Positions 46,133 to 56,095 of a stretch of 64,000 nucleotides of DNA are shown one piece after another. How positions within the stretch are numbered: position 1 is the stretch's first letter; each line of letters opens with the position of its first letter. The notes under the pieces are model-generated. The model was not told where the DNA came from, did no database searches, and saw only the letters and a list, made by a program, of their open reading frames with translations. Where the stretch lies: positions 186,001-250,000 of the forward strand of contig NZ_JAAVTA010000001.1 of the NCBI RefSeq assembly GCF_012102705.1. The letters run 5' to 3'. Source of the stretch: Haematospirillum sp. H1815 (GTDB taxonomy: Bacteria > Pseudomonadota > Alphaproteobacteria > Rhodospirillales > Rhodospirillaceae). The position numbers and the translations under genes are program-made.

Positions 46133-46588
46133 TCATGAGAATTGTTTCTGCATCAGGTATTCTATGTACTGATCCTCTCCGCCGGAGGAAGAGAAGGGGA
46201 GAGTGGCGAATGTTGTATACCCATGCTTTGTGTAGAGGTGTAGTCCATCCTGAAAATCAGCCGTTGACAACCTGGATCTTGATATTCCCATAGACTGGGC
46301 TTTTTTCTCGATACCAGACAACAGGCGCGACCCTATGCCCTGCCTGCGCCATGCAGGGGCAACCCAGAGCAAGTGGACGTGCAGCCAGCTAAATTGTATA
46401 TACCCATGGATGCCGCCGATCATTTCCCCGTTCAGAGACTTTGCTGTCACCAAAAGGTGATGTGCATCATATGGGCCAATACAGGCTTGATTGAATGACC
46501 TCAGGTTTGCACGCAGCTGTTCGATGTTTCTGTCTTCAGGCTCATTATCGACAGTGATCGTGACAGATCTGCCGTGTTGGTGTTCCAT
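46133..46588 (-). CDS. GNAT-family N-acetyltransferase
   Basis: 151 residues. The acetyl-CoA site is WLHVHLLWVAPAWRRQGIGSR (strand beta4 and the R/Q-x-x-G-x-G/A loop). C-terminal strands are complete (GLHLYTKHGYTTFATLPFSS, YIEYLMQKQ). Substrate unknown. The frame is much longer upstream, through the CHAP gene in another frame; ATG 46588 is 22 bases past the CHAP stop, and ATG 46627, overlapping that stop, is an alternative. Likely co-transcribed with the CHAP gene. Confidence 0.85.
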   Translation of the reverse strand: MEHQHGRSVTITVDNEPEDRNIEQLRANLRSFNQACIGPYDAHHLLVTAKSLNGEMIGGIHGYIQFSWLHVHLLWVAPAWRRQGIGSRLLSGIEKKAQSMGISRSRLSTADFQDGLHLYTKHGYTTFATLPFSSSGGEDQYIEYLMQKQFS

Positions 46589-46610
46589 AGGTTCTGTGCC
46601 TTGCCGAATA

Positions 46611-47126
46611 TCAAAGGGGGTGTGCATTCTTAGGCTTTTTGTCCAGCGATGCGCGGTTGGCATGTTCTGGATAGATAAAGCCCGCGGTTTGGTAGACTGT
46701 AGAGCCCAAGGTTCTTGATGGCGAGTGCCAGACTCTTGTCTGGCTCCAGTCATTACCGGGTGAAATGTCAACGACGGCAACCTGCTTCTCGATGCGGCCG
46801 CTGCGGCTCCAGTTGGCATGATCAACAAGGATCTTCCGTGTTCCTTCAACAGAGCGCACAACGGCAACGTGTCCGCGCCGCATGATGGGACTTCTTTTAA
46901 AGACCAAAACGGATCCGACGGTAGGCTTCTTGCCCCGCTGATAGACACCAACTGCGGCATCCCACCATCGCCACGCATCGCCCTGTAAATGAATGTCGGA
47001 TATTGATCGCGCGTAGGGTACGCAGCTCCAAGCGGCAAGGGCCTGCTGCGCAGGGTACAGAAGCGCAAGCAGGGCCAAGGCAAGGATGGATCTCTGAAGA
47101 AGACGCGCGCTCATACCTCTTTCCAT
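46611..47126 (-). CDS. CHAP-domain cell wall hydrolase, secreted
   Basis: 171 residues. A signal peptide (LLQRSILALALLALLYPAQQ then ALA) is followed by a CHAP domain: catalytic Cys in AWSCVPYARSIS, GSVLVFKRSPIMRRGHVAVV with the catalytic His, and VDHANWS. It should cut peptidoglycan peptide bonds or amide links in the periplasm. ATG 47126 or 47114 (MSARLLQ); neither has an ideal ribosome-binding site. The C-terminal 40 residues hold a conserved QTAGFIYP-type end. Confidence 0.85.
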   Translation of the reverse strand: MERGMSARLLQRSILALALLALLYPAQQALAAWSCVPYARSISDIHLQGDAWRWWDAAVGVYQRGKKPTVGSVLVFKRSPIMRRGHVAVVRSVEGTRKILVDHANWSRSGRIEKQVAVVDISPGNDWSQTRVWHSPSRTLGSTVYQTAGFIYPEHANRASLDKKPKNAHPL

Positions 47127-47217
47127 GATTGTCAGTCGTCCAGCAAGGCAGACCGTTTATCTGGATAGAGCACATTCATGTGCTTTTCAAGTATTGGAAT
47201 GCATTCTGACAAAAGCG

Positions 47218-47240
47218 AAGGCCCCGATAAACGGGGCCTT
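47218..47240 (-). terminator. Terminator of the ompA-like gene
   Basis: 9-bp stem AAGGCCCCG/CGGGGCCTT (47218-47226 with 47232-47240). On the minus strand it is followed by CGCTTTTG, a short T tract. It lies 26 bases after the stop codon. Confidence 0.8.
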
Positions 47241-47266
47241 GCCTGTGCACAAACAAGTCATGCTTT

Positions 47267-48256
47267 TTACGGAATGACAATCTCTGCCCGACGGTTTTGC
47301 GGCTCACGGACACCATCGGCCGTGGGCACCAAGGGATTGGACTCACCCTTTGCCACGACGGAAATTTCCGAAGACTTGAGCCCCTGACGAACCAGATAAT
47401 GCTTCACAGCTTCCGCGCGACGCTTGGACAGTTTCATATTATAGTCCGCACTGCCGGAAAGATCCGTATGACCTGTTACGGATACGCGTGCCATGTGACC
47501 TTTCTTGATGGCGGCAGCGGCCTGATTGAGGATAGCCATCGCTTCTTTTGTCAGCTCTGACTTGTTGAAGTCAAAGAAAACAATGTAGTTCTTGTGCATG
47601 GCAGCGGGGTCGGTCGCTGTTGGTGCCGGCGGCATGGCAGATGCCTTGCCAAAGCTGTAATTCAGGCCAACAAGCACTGCGTGATTGTTGTACTCGGCAT
47701 CCAGTGTTGCGCCTGCAGGAGTCTTGACTTCGTAGTCCATGGTGCCGAAGTAGCGATACTGTGCGTTGATGGCCCAGTTATGGCTAACGTCGTAGGCTGC
47801 GCCCCCGAAGGCCTGGTAGGCAAACTGCCAGCCATCGCCCTTGTAGCGGTCGGTGCCTCCGGAGCGAACCATGCTGGTATCAATCTTGGCTGCCCCGATC
47901 CCGACCCCGACGAAGGGATGGAACTTGCCTTCCGGCACAAAGTCAACAACGCCGTTGATCATGGTGCTATAGGCGCTGGTATGGCCGCTACCATTGGTGT
48001 GAAGCACATCCTTGACGCTGTTGCGCCGCCACCCCAGCTCGCCTTCCAACTTGAAGTGGCCGAAGGAGTACCCTACATGCCCAAGAATGGCAGGGCCCCA
48101 CTTATAGCTTGTTTCCAGGTTGGTGCTGCTCTTTTCAACGTCAGCTTTCTGGTTGAAGCCCATTCCGGCATCAGCACCGACATACCATTGTGCCTGCGAA
48201 GCAGAAGGTAAAGCTGCGGCGATGCCAGCTGCTACAAGCGCATGAATAACGCGCAT
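47267..48256 (-). CDS. OmpA-family outer membrane porin
   Basis: 329 residues. Signal peptide cut near SQA-QWYVGADAG; residues to about 205 form an 8-strand barrel (GYSFGHFKLEGELGWR, HPFVGVGIGAAK, AYDVSHNWAINAQYRYFGTM, AVLVGLNYSFG); a short proline linker, then an OmpA peptidoglycan-binding domain with FFDFNKSELTKEA, VTGHTDLSGSADYNMKLSKR, RAEAVKHYL and NRRAEIVI. ATG 48256 with GGGAGG about nine bases upstream. Anchors the outer membrane to peptidoglycan. Confidence 0.94.
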   Translation of the reverse strand: MRVIHALVAAGIAAALPSASQAQWYVGADAGMGFNQKADVEKSSTNLETSYKWGPAILGHVGYSFGHFKLEGELGWRRNSVKDVLHTNGSGHTSAYSTMINGVVDFVPEGKFHPFVGVGIGAAKIDTSMVRSGGTDRYKGDGWQFAYQAFGGAAYDVSHNWAINAQYRYFGTMDYEVKTPAGATLDAEYNNHAVLVGLNYSFGKASAMPPAPTATDPAAMHKNYIVFFDFNKSELTKEAMAILNQAAAAIKKGHMARVSVTGHTDLSGSADYNMKLSKRRAEAVKHYLVRQGLKSSEISVVAKGESNPLVPTADGVREPQNRRAEIVIP

Positions 48257-48518
48257 CCCATGGTCCTCCCAAAATGCCAAGGCAGAAAATAGAGCACTAT
48301 GATAGTGTTTAGTGCGTTCTATGCAAGCACTTCACCGATAATGGCATTGTATTTATTGTGAGTGTTGCGATCAGGTCACAGCTTGTGTCATCTCTATGTC
48401 TGAATCTCCTTTTAATAATGTGTGTACTTTTGTATTTTCTTTGTCTTGCTTTCCTGTTGATGGTATGTGATGAACGGCTCTACCACTATTCGCCTATTGT
48501 ATATATCGAGATAAGCTT

Positions 48519-49256
48519 GTGTCCATTCTTCGTCTTGGTGTGAATATTGATCACGTTGCCACGGTGCGTAATGCGCGCGGTGGCATGCATCCGGACCCTG
48601 TAGCGGCAGCGCATGCTGTTGCCCGTGTAGGTGCTGATGGTATTACGGCCCATTTGCGGGAGGACCGGCGTCATATTCGTGACGACGATATTTTTCGCCT
48701 GAAGGAGCAAATCGCCCTTCCTCTCAACCTTGAAATGGCAGCCGTGTCTGAAATGGTTGATATAGCGCTGCGCTGTCAACCTGCTGCATGCTGTCTTGTG
48801 CCGGAGCGGCGTGAGGAAAGAACAACGGAGGGTGGGCTTGATGTTGTGGCCCTGTTTGATGCCTTGCGCCCCCGTGTTGCGGAACTTTTAGCGGCGGGTA
48901 TCCGGGTGTCCTTGTTTGTTGCGCCTGATGTTGAACAGATACAAGCTGCCCGGAGTGTCGGTGCACGTGTCGTTGAGCTACATACGGGCCGCTATTGTGA
49001 GGCGAATGGTGAAGAGCGAGAGCATGAATTGCAGCTTATAAAAAAGGCGGCGCTTTGCGCAGATGCCTTGGGGCTTGAGTGTCATGCCGGTCATGGCCTG
49101 AGTTACGAGACGGTTGGTCCGATCGCCGCTATTCCTACGGTGTCCGAGCTGAATATTGGTCATTTCTTGATCGGTGAAGCCATTTTCACCGGACTTGAAG
49201 CGGCTGTAAAGCGTATGCGGAACTGTATGGAGACAGCGCGCAGGGCCTCGCCATGA
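48519..49256 (+). CDS. pdxJ: Pyridoxine 5'-phosphate synthase
   Basis: 245 residues. Joins 1-deoxyxylulose 5-phosphate and 3-amino-2-oxopropyl phosphate in vitamin B6 synthesis. Family motifs: LGVNIDHVATVRNARG, DGITAHLREDRRHI, NLEMAAV, CLVPERREERTTEGGLD, VELHTGRYC, CHAGHGLSY and ELNIGHFLIGEAIF. GTG 48519 is used; the ribosome-binding site is weak. It overlaps acpS by four bases, as in many proteobacteria. Confidence 0.97.
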   Translation: MSILRLGVNIDHVATVRNARGGMHPDPVAAAHAVARVGADGITAHLREDRRHIRDDDIFRLKEQIALPLNLEMAAVSEMVDIALRCQPAACCLVPERREERTTEGGLDVVALFDALRPRVAELLAAGIRVSLFVAPDVEQIQAARSVGARVVELHTGRYCEANGEEREHELQLIKKAALCADALGLECHAGHGLSYETVGPIAAIPTVSELNIGHFLIGEAIFTGLEAAVKRMRNCMETARRASP

Positions 49257-49684
49257 TTATCGGTATTGGTCATGATATGGTGGATATTCGCAGGATAGAA
49301 AGGGCCGTCCTGCGTTATGGCTCCCGTTTTCTGGACCGTATTTTCACCCCCGCCGAGCAAGCGCTCGCGGCGCAGCGCAGTGCGGATCCGGCTGTTTATG
49401 CGGGTACCTTGGCAAAGCGTTTCGCGGCAAAAGAGGCTCTTGCAAAGGCTTTGGGTACAGGGGTTGGGCGATGTGGGGTTTTATTCCGCTCCCTGGAAGT
49501 CACCGTTTCGGAGCAAGGTGCGCCCGGTATGGTGCTTCATGATAGGGCTGCATGTTATCTTCAGAATATTACGCCTGAAAACAGGGTGGTTCGCGTTCAT
49601 CTGAGCATGACAGACGAGTATCCCTATGCATCGGCTTTTGTGTTGCTTGAAGCCGCCGTGGCAGGGCCAAGTTTCCTCCTTTAA
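49253..49684 (+). CDS. acpS: Holo-[acyl-carrier-protein] synthase
   Basis: 143 residues. Transfers phosphopantetheine from CoA to ACP. N-terminal IIGIGHDMVDIRRIER with the Mg-binding aspartate, and FTPAEQALA and KRFAAKEALAKALGTG with the catalytic glutamate. The C-terminus has VHLSMTDEYPYASAFVLLEA. ATG overlaps pdxJ (ATGA), which indicates coupled translation. Confidence 0.96.
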   Translation: MIIGIGHDMVDIRRIERAVLRYGSRFLDRIFTPAEQALAAQRSADPAVYAGTLAKRFAAKEALAKALGTGVGRCGVLFRSLEVTVSEQGAPGMVLHDRAACYLQNITPENRVVRVHLSMTDEYPYASAFVLLEAAVAGPSFLL

Positions 49685-49790
49685 TATCTTGGCTTGACAG
49701 GGTAACCCTTGGCCGGTTTCACTCCTCGGCCAGAGCCAGCCTGTCTGCTCTGCGCCTTTGTCCTTTCATCCAAAAGGAAGTCATAGTCTG

Positions 49791-50555
49791 ATGCCGCACA
49801 GAAAAGCTGGGGGGACGGGAGAGACTGTCAGAACAGTGGCCGCCGCTGTCTTTGTTGCTCTCCTTGTAAGAACGGTTGCTTTCGAGCCCTTCAATATCCC
49901 CTCAGGATCCATGATTCCCAATCTTCTGGTCGGGGATTATCTTTTTGTTTCAAAGTATTCGTATGGATACAGTCGTTTTTCGATGCCGTTGTCGCCCCCT
50001 TTCTTTTCCGGGCGCATGTTGTTCTCAGAGCCGAAGCGTGGTGATATTGCTGTATTCAAGTACCCTCGTGATGTCTCTGTTGATTATATTAAGCGTATCA
50101 TTGGGTTACCCGGTGACCGCATTCAGGTGCGTGGGGGGCGTCTTTATATAAACGGTACGATGATGATGCGTGAGAGGGTGGAGGACTACGTTTATATTGA
50201 TACAGAGGGTCATATCATGCGATCAGCACGATATATCGAGACCTTGCCTAACGGCACGCATTATCCGATACTGGAGGCCGGTGACGCGGCTAGGTATGAT
50301 GATACCCCGGAATATGTTGTGCCCGAAGGGCATTACTTCATGATGGGTGACAACCGTGACCGTTCAGCGGATAGCCGTACTGTAGATGTAGGTTTCGTTC
50401 CTTCCGAGAATCTGGTTGGACGGGCTGAGATTCTCTTCTTTTCCACGAATGGGACTGCTCGTTTCTGGGAATTCTGGAAGTGGCCCGTGGCGACCCGCTG
50501 GGGGCGCCTTTTCCGTGATCTCAGGGCATCATCATCTGGTGATGACGTGTCGTAA
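49791..50555 (+). CDS. lepB: Signal peptidase I
   Basis: 254 residues. One N-terminal membrane helix (TVAAAVFVALLVRTVAFEPF), serine nucleophile S40 in IPSGSMIPNLLVGD, lysine K101 in DYIKRIIGLPGDRI, and box E GDNRDRSADSR. ATG 49791 has AAGGAAG ten bases upstream; the frame opens from 49758. It sits between acpS and rnc, as is normal for the group. Confidence 0.95.
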   Translation: MPHRKAGGTGETVRTVAAAVFVALLVRTVAFEPFNIPSGSMIPNLLVGDYLFVSKYSYGYSRFSMPLSPPFFSGRMLFSEPKRGDIAVFKYPRDVSVDYIKRIIGLPGDRIQVRGGRLYINGTMMMRERVEDYVYIDTEGHIMRSARYIETLPNGTHYPILEAGDAARYDDTPEYVVPEGHYFMMGDNRDRSADSRTVDVGFVPSENLVGRAEILFFSTNGTARFWEFWKWPVATRWGRLFRDLRASSSGDDVS

Positions 50556-50573
50556 TAGTTACAGGAATCTGCT

Positions 50574-51254
50574 TTGTGTAGTCTGTTTATCGGTTTGGCC
50601 GCAGTGCTGGATCATACGTTTCGCGATGAGAGTTTGCTTGAACTTGCGATGACCCACCGCAGCCGGGGTCTTTCCCGGGGCCATAATGCTGGAACCAATG
50701 AACGCTTGGAGTTTCTTGGAGACCGCGTTCTTGGATTGGTTGTTGCAGATATGTTGTACCATCGTTTTCCTGCTGAAAACGAGGGAGCCTTGGCGCGCCG
50801 CCATGCGGCCTTGGTCCGTCGGGAAGCCTTGGCCGATGTTGCGTCGGGGCTCAATCTTGGGGACTTTCTGATCCTTGCCAAGGGTGATGAGGATTTGGGA
50901 GGAAGAACTAATCCTGCCCTTCTTGCAGATGCCTGTGAGGCCGTTATCGGTGCGATCTATCTGGACGGCGGGCTGGATGCGGCTTCTGGTTTTATCCGGC
51001 GTTTCTGGATACCGCTGATGGACAAGGTGACGGAACCGCCTAAGGATCCCAAGACAGGCCTTCAGGAATGGGCGCAGAAGAGGGGGCTTCCTCTTCCGGT
51101 TTATGAAACCGTTGCCGCTGATGGACCGGATCATAATCCCTCATTTACAATTCGGGTCATGGTGCAAGGTGTGCCGCCTGCAGTGGCATCCGGCCCATCC
51201 AAGCGGATGGCCGCGCAAATGGCGGCCCGTATTCTTCTGGAGAAATTAGGTTAA
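50574..51254 (+). CDS. rnc: Ribonuclease III
   Basis: 226 residues. The catalytic RNase III domain has NERLEFLGDRVLGLVVA with the signature, plus DACEAVIGAIYLDGG with the second metal site; the C-terminal double-stranded RNA-binding domain begins at DPKTGLQEWAQKRGL. It processes rRNA precursors. TTG 50574 with AGGA eight bases upstream. It overlaps era by one base, with era on the same transcript. Confidence 0.95.
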   Translation: MCSLFIGLAAVLDHTFRDESLLELAMTHRSRGLSRGHNAGTNERLEFLGDRVLGLVVADMLYHRFPAENEGALARRHAALVRREALADVASGLNLGDFLILAKGDEDLGGRTNPALLADACEAVIGAIYLDGGLDAASGFIRRFWIPLMDKVTEPPKDPKTGLQEWAQKRGLPLPVYETVAADGPDHNPSFTIRVMVQGVPPAVASGPSKRMAAQMAARILLEKLG

Positions 51255-52165
51255 TGATAGTTTCTGAGCCGACCCGCTGTGCTTTTGTGGCCGTTCTCGG
51301 GGCGCCCAATGCAGGCAAGTCAACATTGGTCAATGCGTTTGTTGGTACCAAGGTCAGCATTGTATCCCCAAAGGTCCAGACAACGCGCACCCGCGTTCGC
51401 GGGGTTGCCATGTCGGGAAATGCCCAGATTGTATTCATTGATACACCGGGTATTTTTCGTACAGCCAAGCGTCGATTGGAGCGTGCCATGGTTGCGGCTG
51501 CATGGGGAGGCGCGGCTGATGCAGATCGCTTGATGCTGACTATTGATGCCTCACGGGGTATTGACGATGATACCCGCGTAATCATCGATACGTTGAAGTC
51601 TGCATCAAGCACGGGTGTTATCTTGGTTCTCAACAAGATCGATCTTGTTGAGCGTTCAAAGCTTCTGGCATTAACCGAAAGCCTGTTCAACGAGGGGATT
51701 TTTGAGCGCGTTTTCATGATCTCGGCGAAATCAGGCGATGGTATTGCCGATCTTCTGGCCTGTTTGGTGGAATCTGCCCCCGAGGGGCCATGGATGTTTC
51801 CCGAAGATGAAGTGTCGGACGTGCCGCAGCGCCTTCTGGCTGCTGAATTGACGCGGGAGAAGGTATTCCTGAATTTGCACGAGGAGCTGCCCTACAGCAT
51901 TACGGTGGAGACGGAACGCTGGGATGAGCGCCCGGATGGATCTGTGCGTATAGATCAGACGATTTATGTGATGCGTGACAGCCAGCGCATGATTGTCCTT
52001 GGTAAGGGGGGAAGCAAGATCCGTTCGATTGGTGCCAGTGCCCGCAAGGAGCTGGAGTCACTCCTGGAGCGTCGGATTCATCTTTTCCTGCACGTGACTG
52101 TGCGCGAACAGTGGGCCGAAGATCCGTCGCGTTATAATGCCTGGGGGCTGGACTATAACGTCTAG
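51254..52165 (+). CDS. era: GTPase Era
   Basis: 303 residues. Walker A GAPNAGKST, G2-type VQTTRTRVRG, G3 DTPGI, G4 NKID and G5 SAKSGDG are in place; the C-terminal KH domain includes DQTIYVMRDSQRMIVLGKGG and SKIRSIGASARKELE. It assists maturation of the 30S subunit by binding the 16S 3' end. Start overlaps the rnc stop (TAATG). Confidence 0.97.
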   Translation: MIVSEPTRCAFVAVLGAPNAGKSTLVNAFVGTKVSIVSPKVQTTRTRVRGVAMSGNAQIVFIDTPGIFRTAKRRLERAMVAAAWGGAADADRLMLTIDASRGIDDDTRVIIDTLKSASSTGVILVLNKIDLVERSKLLALTESLFNEGIFERVFMISAKSGDGIADLLACLVESAPEGPWMFPEDEVSDVPQRLLAAELTREKVFLNLHEELPYSITVETERWDERPDGSVRIDQTIYVMRDSQRMIVLGKGGSKIRSIGASARKELESLLERRIHLFLHVTVREQWAEDPSRYNAWGLDYNV

Positions 52166-52188
52166 GGCGCGTAGCAGGGGATATTGAC

Positions 52189-52923
52189 ATGGCTGTGGCG
52201 TGGCAGGATACCGGGGTCGTTCTGTCTATCCATCCCGTTGGTGAGGGGCGTGTTCGTCTTTCTGTCCTGACAGCTACGCGTGGGCGGTGGAATGGTCTGG
52301 TCATATCATCTCGCCTGGTCCGGAAAGGGGGGGCGGGGGTTCTCCAGGCAGGTAATATCGTGCAGCTCTCCTGGAAAGCGCGTCTGGGGGAGCAGCTGGG
52401 AATGTTCGATGTCGAGCTTCTTGAAAGCATAGCCCCGCATTTCTTTGATCAGCCAATAGCCTTGGATGCTCTGGCTTCGGCCTGTACTGTTCTGGATACA
52501 GTCTTGCCTGAAAGACATCCGTATCCTGATATCTGGGCAGCGCTGTTGGCTCTTCTGGCTGCCCTGCGGGAATGCGGACGCGTGGATGTTTACGTGCGGT
52601 GGGAAGTCAAGGTTCTGGCCGGCTTGGGGTATGGACTGGATTTGTCCTGTTGTGCTGCGACGGGTTCTACCAGCAATCTGATTTATGTTTCTCCCAAAAC
52701 AGGTCGTGCTGTCAGTGCGTTGGCCGGGGAGCCTTATCGTGATCGCCTTCTGGCCTTGCCGTCGTTTCTGGTTGATCCGGATGAAGATGCCGATCTATCA
52801 GCCCTGCTTCAGGGATTAAACCTGACAGGATATTTCTTGGAGAAGCATCTTCTTGTTCCCCCCCGCGATAGCCTGCCGCCTGTTCGCCAGCGCCTTGCAC
52901 AGCGTTTCTTGTCCCGGCCTTGA
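52189..52923 (+). CDS. recO: DNA repair protein RecO
   Basis: 244 residues. N-terminal OB fold (WQDTGVVLSIHPVGEGRVRL) then the helical bundle (LLALLAALRECG, VRWEVKVLAGLGYGLDLSCC) and the C-terminal region YFLEKHLLV. The zinc cysteine cluster is weak: CC followed later by no second pair. It mediates RecA loading with RecR. ATG 52189 follows the era stop by 23 bases. Confidence 0.93.
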   Translation: MAVAWQDTGVVLSIHPVGEGRVRLSVLTATRGRWNGLVISSRLVRKGGAGVLQAGNIVQLSWKARLGEQLGMFDVELLESIAPHFFDQPIALDALASACTVLDTVLPERHPYPDIWAALLALLAALRECGRVDVYVRWEVKVLAGLGYGLDLSCCAATGSTSNLIYVSPKTGRAVSALAGEPYRDRLLALPSFLVDPDEDADLSALLQGLNLTGYFLEKHLLVPPRDSLPPVRQRLAQRFLSRP

Positions 52924-53003
52924 CCTGCAGGGGGTATGGCAAGGTATAGTGCGACCTTTGCTGGCCTGCTGTCTGTAGCTGCTTTTCCTTCGGGGTTTTT
53001 TGC

Positions 53004-55223
53004 ATGAGCGCGTCAAAATCTGCCGAGATCATACGTCACCAACCATTGGCCGAAGCGCTTTCAGAGCGCTATCTCGCTTATGCCCTTTCGACCATTGTGT
53101 CCCGTTCACTTCCCGATGTGCGGGATGGATTGAAGCCGGTCCATCGCCGTTTGTTGTACGCCATGCGGCTTCTTAAACTGGACCCTGCCGGCGGGTTCAA
53201 GAAGTGTGCCCGCGTGGTCGGGGATGTAATCGGTAAATATCACCCCCATGGTGATGGGGCCGTTTATGATGCCTTGGTGCGTCTGGCTCAGGATTTTGCT
53301 GCCCGGTATCCATTGGTGGAGGGGCAGGGCAACTTTGGCAATATTGACGGCGACGGCGCTGCGGCCATGCGTTACACCGAATCTCGTCTGACAGAGGTGG
53401 CAACGGCCCTGATGGATGGGCTGGACGAGGATGCTGTTGATTTCCGCGAGACCTATGATGGGGAGGAGTCAGAGCCGGTGGTTATGCCGGCAGCCTTCCC
53501 CAATGTCTTGGCCAATGGGTCTTCTGGCATTGCCGTGGGTATGGCAACCAATATTCCCCCTCATAATATAGGGGAGTTGTGTGATGCTCTTCTGGTGCTA
53601 ATCAAGAAGCCAGATGTTTCGGTGGATGGATTGCTGACCTGTATCAAGGGGCCAGATTTCCCAACTGGTGGCGTTCTGGTAGACAGCCCGGATTCCGTGC
53701 GCGAGGCTTATGCAACCGGGCGCGGAACATTCCGCTTGCGGGCCCGCTGGGAGATAGAGAAACTCTCGCACGGCTTGTTCCAGATTATCGTCACCGAGAT
53801 TCCTTATCAGGTCCAGAAATCAAGGGTGATCGAGAAGATAGCGGAACTTCTGAATGCAAAGAAGCTGCCCCTTCTGGCTGATATCCGCGATGAGTCTGCC
53901 GAGGATGTTCGCGTTGTTCTGGAGCCTCGTAACCGGACTGTTGACCCGGAACTGTTGATGGAACACTTGTTCCGCCAGACGGATCTGGAAATACGGTTCA
54001 GCCTTAACATGAATGTTCTGTCTGCGGATGGAACGCCCCGGGTGATGCCCTTGAAGGATGTCCTTGAGGCTTTTCTGGAACACCGGATCGAAGTGCTGGA
54101 GCGGAGGTCGCGCTACCGCTTGGGGAAGATCGACCACAGGCTGGAGATCTTGGCAGGTTATCTGATTGCCTATCTCAACCTGGATGAGGTCATCCGTATT
54201 ATTCGTGAGGAAGATGACGCAAAGGCAGCTTTGATGAAGGCTTTCGGGCTGTCTGATATGCAGGCTGAGGCCATTCTGAATATGCGTTTGCGGTCCTTGC
54301 GGCGGCTTGAGGAAGTTGAAATCCGCAGCGAGTATGACCGTCTGTCTTCAGAAAAGGCCGGATTGGAATCATTGCTGGCTGAGCCTTCCCTGCGGTGGGC
54401 TGAAATTTCACAGCAGCTGACAGAGACGAAAAAGAGATTTGGTCAGAAGACACGCCTTGGAACCAGAAAGACAGAGATTGCGGGGCCGCCGTCTGCTGTG
54501 GTTGTTCCGATTGAGGCGGTCATTGAGAGGGAGCCTGTTACACTTCTGTTGTCGGAGAAAGGTTGGATCCGTGCCCTGAAGGGCCATGCGGAAGATGTAA
54601 CGGAGACCCGGTTCAAGGAGGGTGATCAGCTCTGGATTGCCCTGCATGCCTACACAACAGACAAAATTCTGATCTTTGCCACCACGGGGCGGTTTTATAC
54701 CTTGGCAGCCGATCGGATACCACGGGGACGTGGTTTCGGCGAACCGTTGCGGTTGATGGTTGATCTGCCCAATGATGCAGAAGTCGCTGCTCTTATGGTG
54801 CACGAGGCGGGGAGAGAGCTTCTTCTGGCTTCATCCGGTGGGCGTGGTTTCCGTGTTGCGGAAGATGATGTTGTTGCCCAGACCCGTGCCGGGAAGCAGG
54901 TTCTTGTCCCGGGAGAAGGCGAAATAGCTGCATTCTGCATGCCAGTTAATGGCGATACGGTTGCAATCGTCGGGCAGAACAGGAAGCTGTTGGTGTTTTC
55001 GATCGAGGAGATTCCCCTGATGGCAAAGGGACGGGGGGTTATTCTTCAGAAATACAAGGATGGTGGAACCTCGGACGTCAAGGTTTTCAGGGCCGAGGAT
55101 GGTTTGACATTCCGTTCCGGGGAGCGTATTCGCACCGAGATGAACTTGGTGCCGTGGCGTGGAGCGCGTGCGGGGCAGGGCAAGCTGCCTCCGACTGGAT
55201 TTCCCCGTAGCAATCGTTTCTAG
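53004..55223 (+). CDS. parC: DNA topoisomerase IV subunit A
   Basis: 739 residues. The breakage-reunion domain has catalytic Y124 in [30 protein letters not shown] and [20 protein letters not shown] are conserved; the C-terminal domain holds beta-pinwheel repeats. At the position of E. coli ParC S80 there is glycine and at E84 aspartate, so quinolone-contact residues differ from the model enzyme. parE is not in the window. Its end overlaps the convergent transferase by four bases. Confidence 0.95.
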   Translation: MSASKSAEIIRHQPLAEALSERYLAYALSTIVSRSLPDVRDGLKPVHRRLLYAMRLLKLDPAGGFKKCARVVGDVIGKYHPHGDGAVYDALVRLAQDFAARYPLVEGQGNFGNIDGDGAAAMRYTESRLTEVATALMDGLDEDAVDFRETYDGEESEPVVMPAAFPNVLANGSSGIAVGMATNIPPHNIGELCDALLVLIKKPDVSVDGLLTCIKGPDFPTGGVLVDSPDSVREAYATGRGTFRLRARWEIEKLSHGLFQIIVTEIPYQVQKSRVIEKIAELLNAKKLPLLADIRDESAEDVRVVLEPRNRTVDPELLMEHLFRQTDLEIRFSLNMNVLSADGTPRVMPLKDVLEAFLEHRIEVLERRSRYRLGKIDHRLEILAGYLIAYLNLDEVIRIIREEDDAKAALMKAFGLSDMQAEAILNMRLRSLRRLEEVEIRSEYDRLSSEKAGLESLLAEPSLRWAEISQQLTETKKRFGQKTRLGTRKTEIAGPPSAVVVPIEAVIEREPVTLLLSEKGWIRALKGHAEDVTETRFKEGDQLWIALHAYTTDKILIFATTGRFYTLAADRIPRGRGFGEPLRLMVDLPNDAEVAALMVHEAGRELLLASSGGRGFRVAEDDVVAQTRAGKQVLVPGEGEIAAFCMPVNGDTVAIVGQNRKLLVFSIEEIPLMAKGRGVILQKYKDGGTSDVKVFRAEDGLTFRSGERIRTEMNLVPWRGARAGQGKLPPTGFPRSNRF

Positions 55224-55987
55224 GGCGAGAAGGGCTGGAGAACGGGCGGACGCGGTGCCCCCGTTTTCTCATCCAGAAGGTGCCATCCGTTCCCCGTAAA
55301 AACTTCGAGCGGGGTGAACCGTTTCTTGTAGCTCATTTTCGGGCTTTCTGCGATCCAGTAGCCCAGATAGACATAGGGCAGTTCAAGGGTTCGGGCCGTC
55401 TCGATCATCCACAGGATGATGAAGGTACCAAGTCCCCTCCGGCTCCTAGAGGTGTCGAAGAAGCTGTAAACCCCGGAAACGCCATCGTCCATCTTGTCCA
55501 TCAGGCAGACCGCTGTCAGTTTCCCTTGGTGATCACGGAACTCAACCAGGTGCGTTTCGATCGGGCTGTCTTCGACCATGGCTCTGTAGTCGTAGAAGCT
55601 CATCAAGGCCATGTCGCTGCCGCTGTGACGGCACGCTTGATAGGCGCTGAAAAGCCGGTATTGTTCGGCTGTCGCTCTTGGTGGCACCATCCGCCCATAA
55701 AGATCGGCGTTGCTGTTCCAGGTGCGACGAAAGCTGCGGTTTCTTGCAAAATCACGGACCACTACCCGCACCGGCGTGCAGGCTGTGCAGCTGGGGCATG
55801 CGGGTGCATAAGCAATGGAGTGGCTACGGCGAAAGCCGGATCGTGACAGCGTATCATGTAAAGCCCCGGCATCCGGGCCAGCAAGCTCGGTCACAATCTT
55901 CCGCTCCATCCGTCCTTCCATATAGGGGCACGGCATGGGGGCGGTTGTGAAAAAGAAGTGCGGTCGCCGTACCGGAGAATTTTCCAT
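55220..55987 (-). CDS. Arginyl/leucyl-tRNA-protein transferase (Bpt/Ate family)
   Basis: 255 residues. The N-terminal part has the [12 protein letters not shown] cysteine motif of the Ate1 family; the C-terminal GNAT-like fold has [60 protein letters not shown] and PLEVF. It attaches an amino acid from aminoacyl-tRNA to protein N-termini, making an N-degron. Bpt (leucyl) is the usual alphaproteobacterial form. ATG 55987. It ends within parC. Confidence 0.92.
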   Translation of the reverse strand: MENSPVRRPHFFFTTAPMPCPYMEGRMERKIVTELAGPDAGALHDTLSRSGFRRSHSIAYAPACPSCTACTPVRVVVRDFARNRSFRRTWNSNADLYGRMVPPRATAEQYRLFSAYQACRHSGSDMALMSFYDYRAMVEDSPIETHLVEFRDHQGKLTAVCLMDKMDDGVSGVYSFFDTSRSRRGLGTFIILWMIETARTLELPYVYLGYWIAESPKMSYKKRFTPLEVFTGNGWHLLDEKTGAPRPPVLQPFSP

Positions 55988-56095
55988 CGTTCATTACCGA
56001 TGCTGTCCTGCCACCACTATGATGGTGAAGCGTGTTCCCTGTAAACACAGCCTTCCGGACCAGGAGTCCCCTCAGAAAAGAGGTATCTCCTTGTT

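Noticed and set aside
48358-48543. 61-codon hydrophobic ORF before pdxJ
   Set aside because: It overlaps the pdxJ start by 25 bases, has no ribosome-binding site and its hydrophobicity follows from T-rich sequence.
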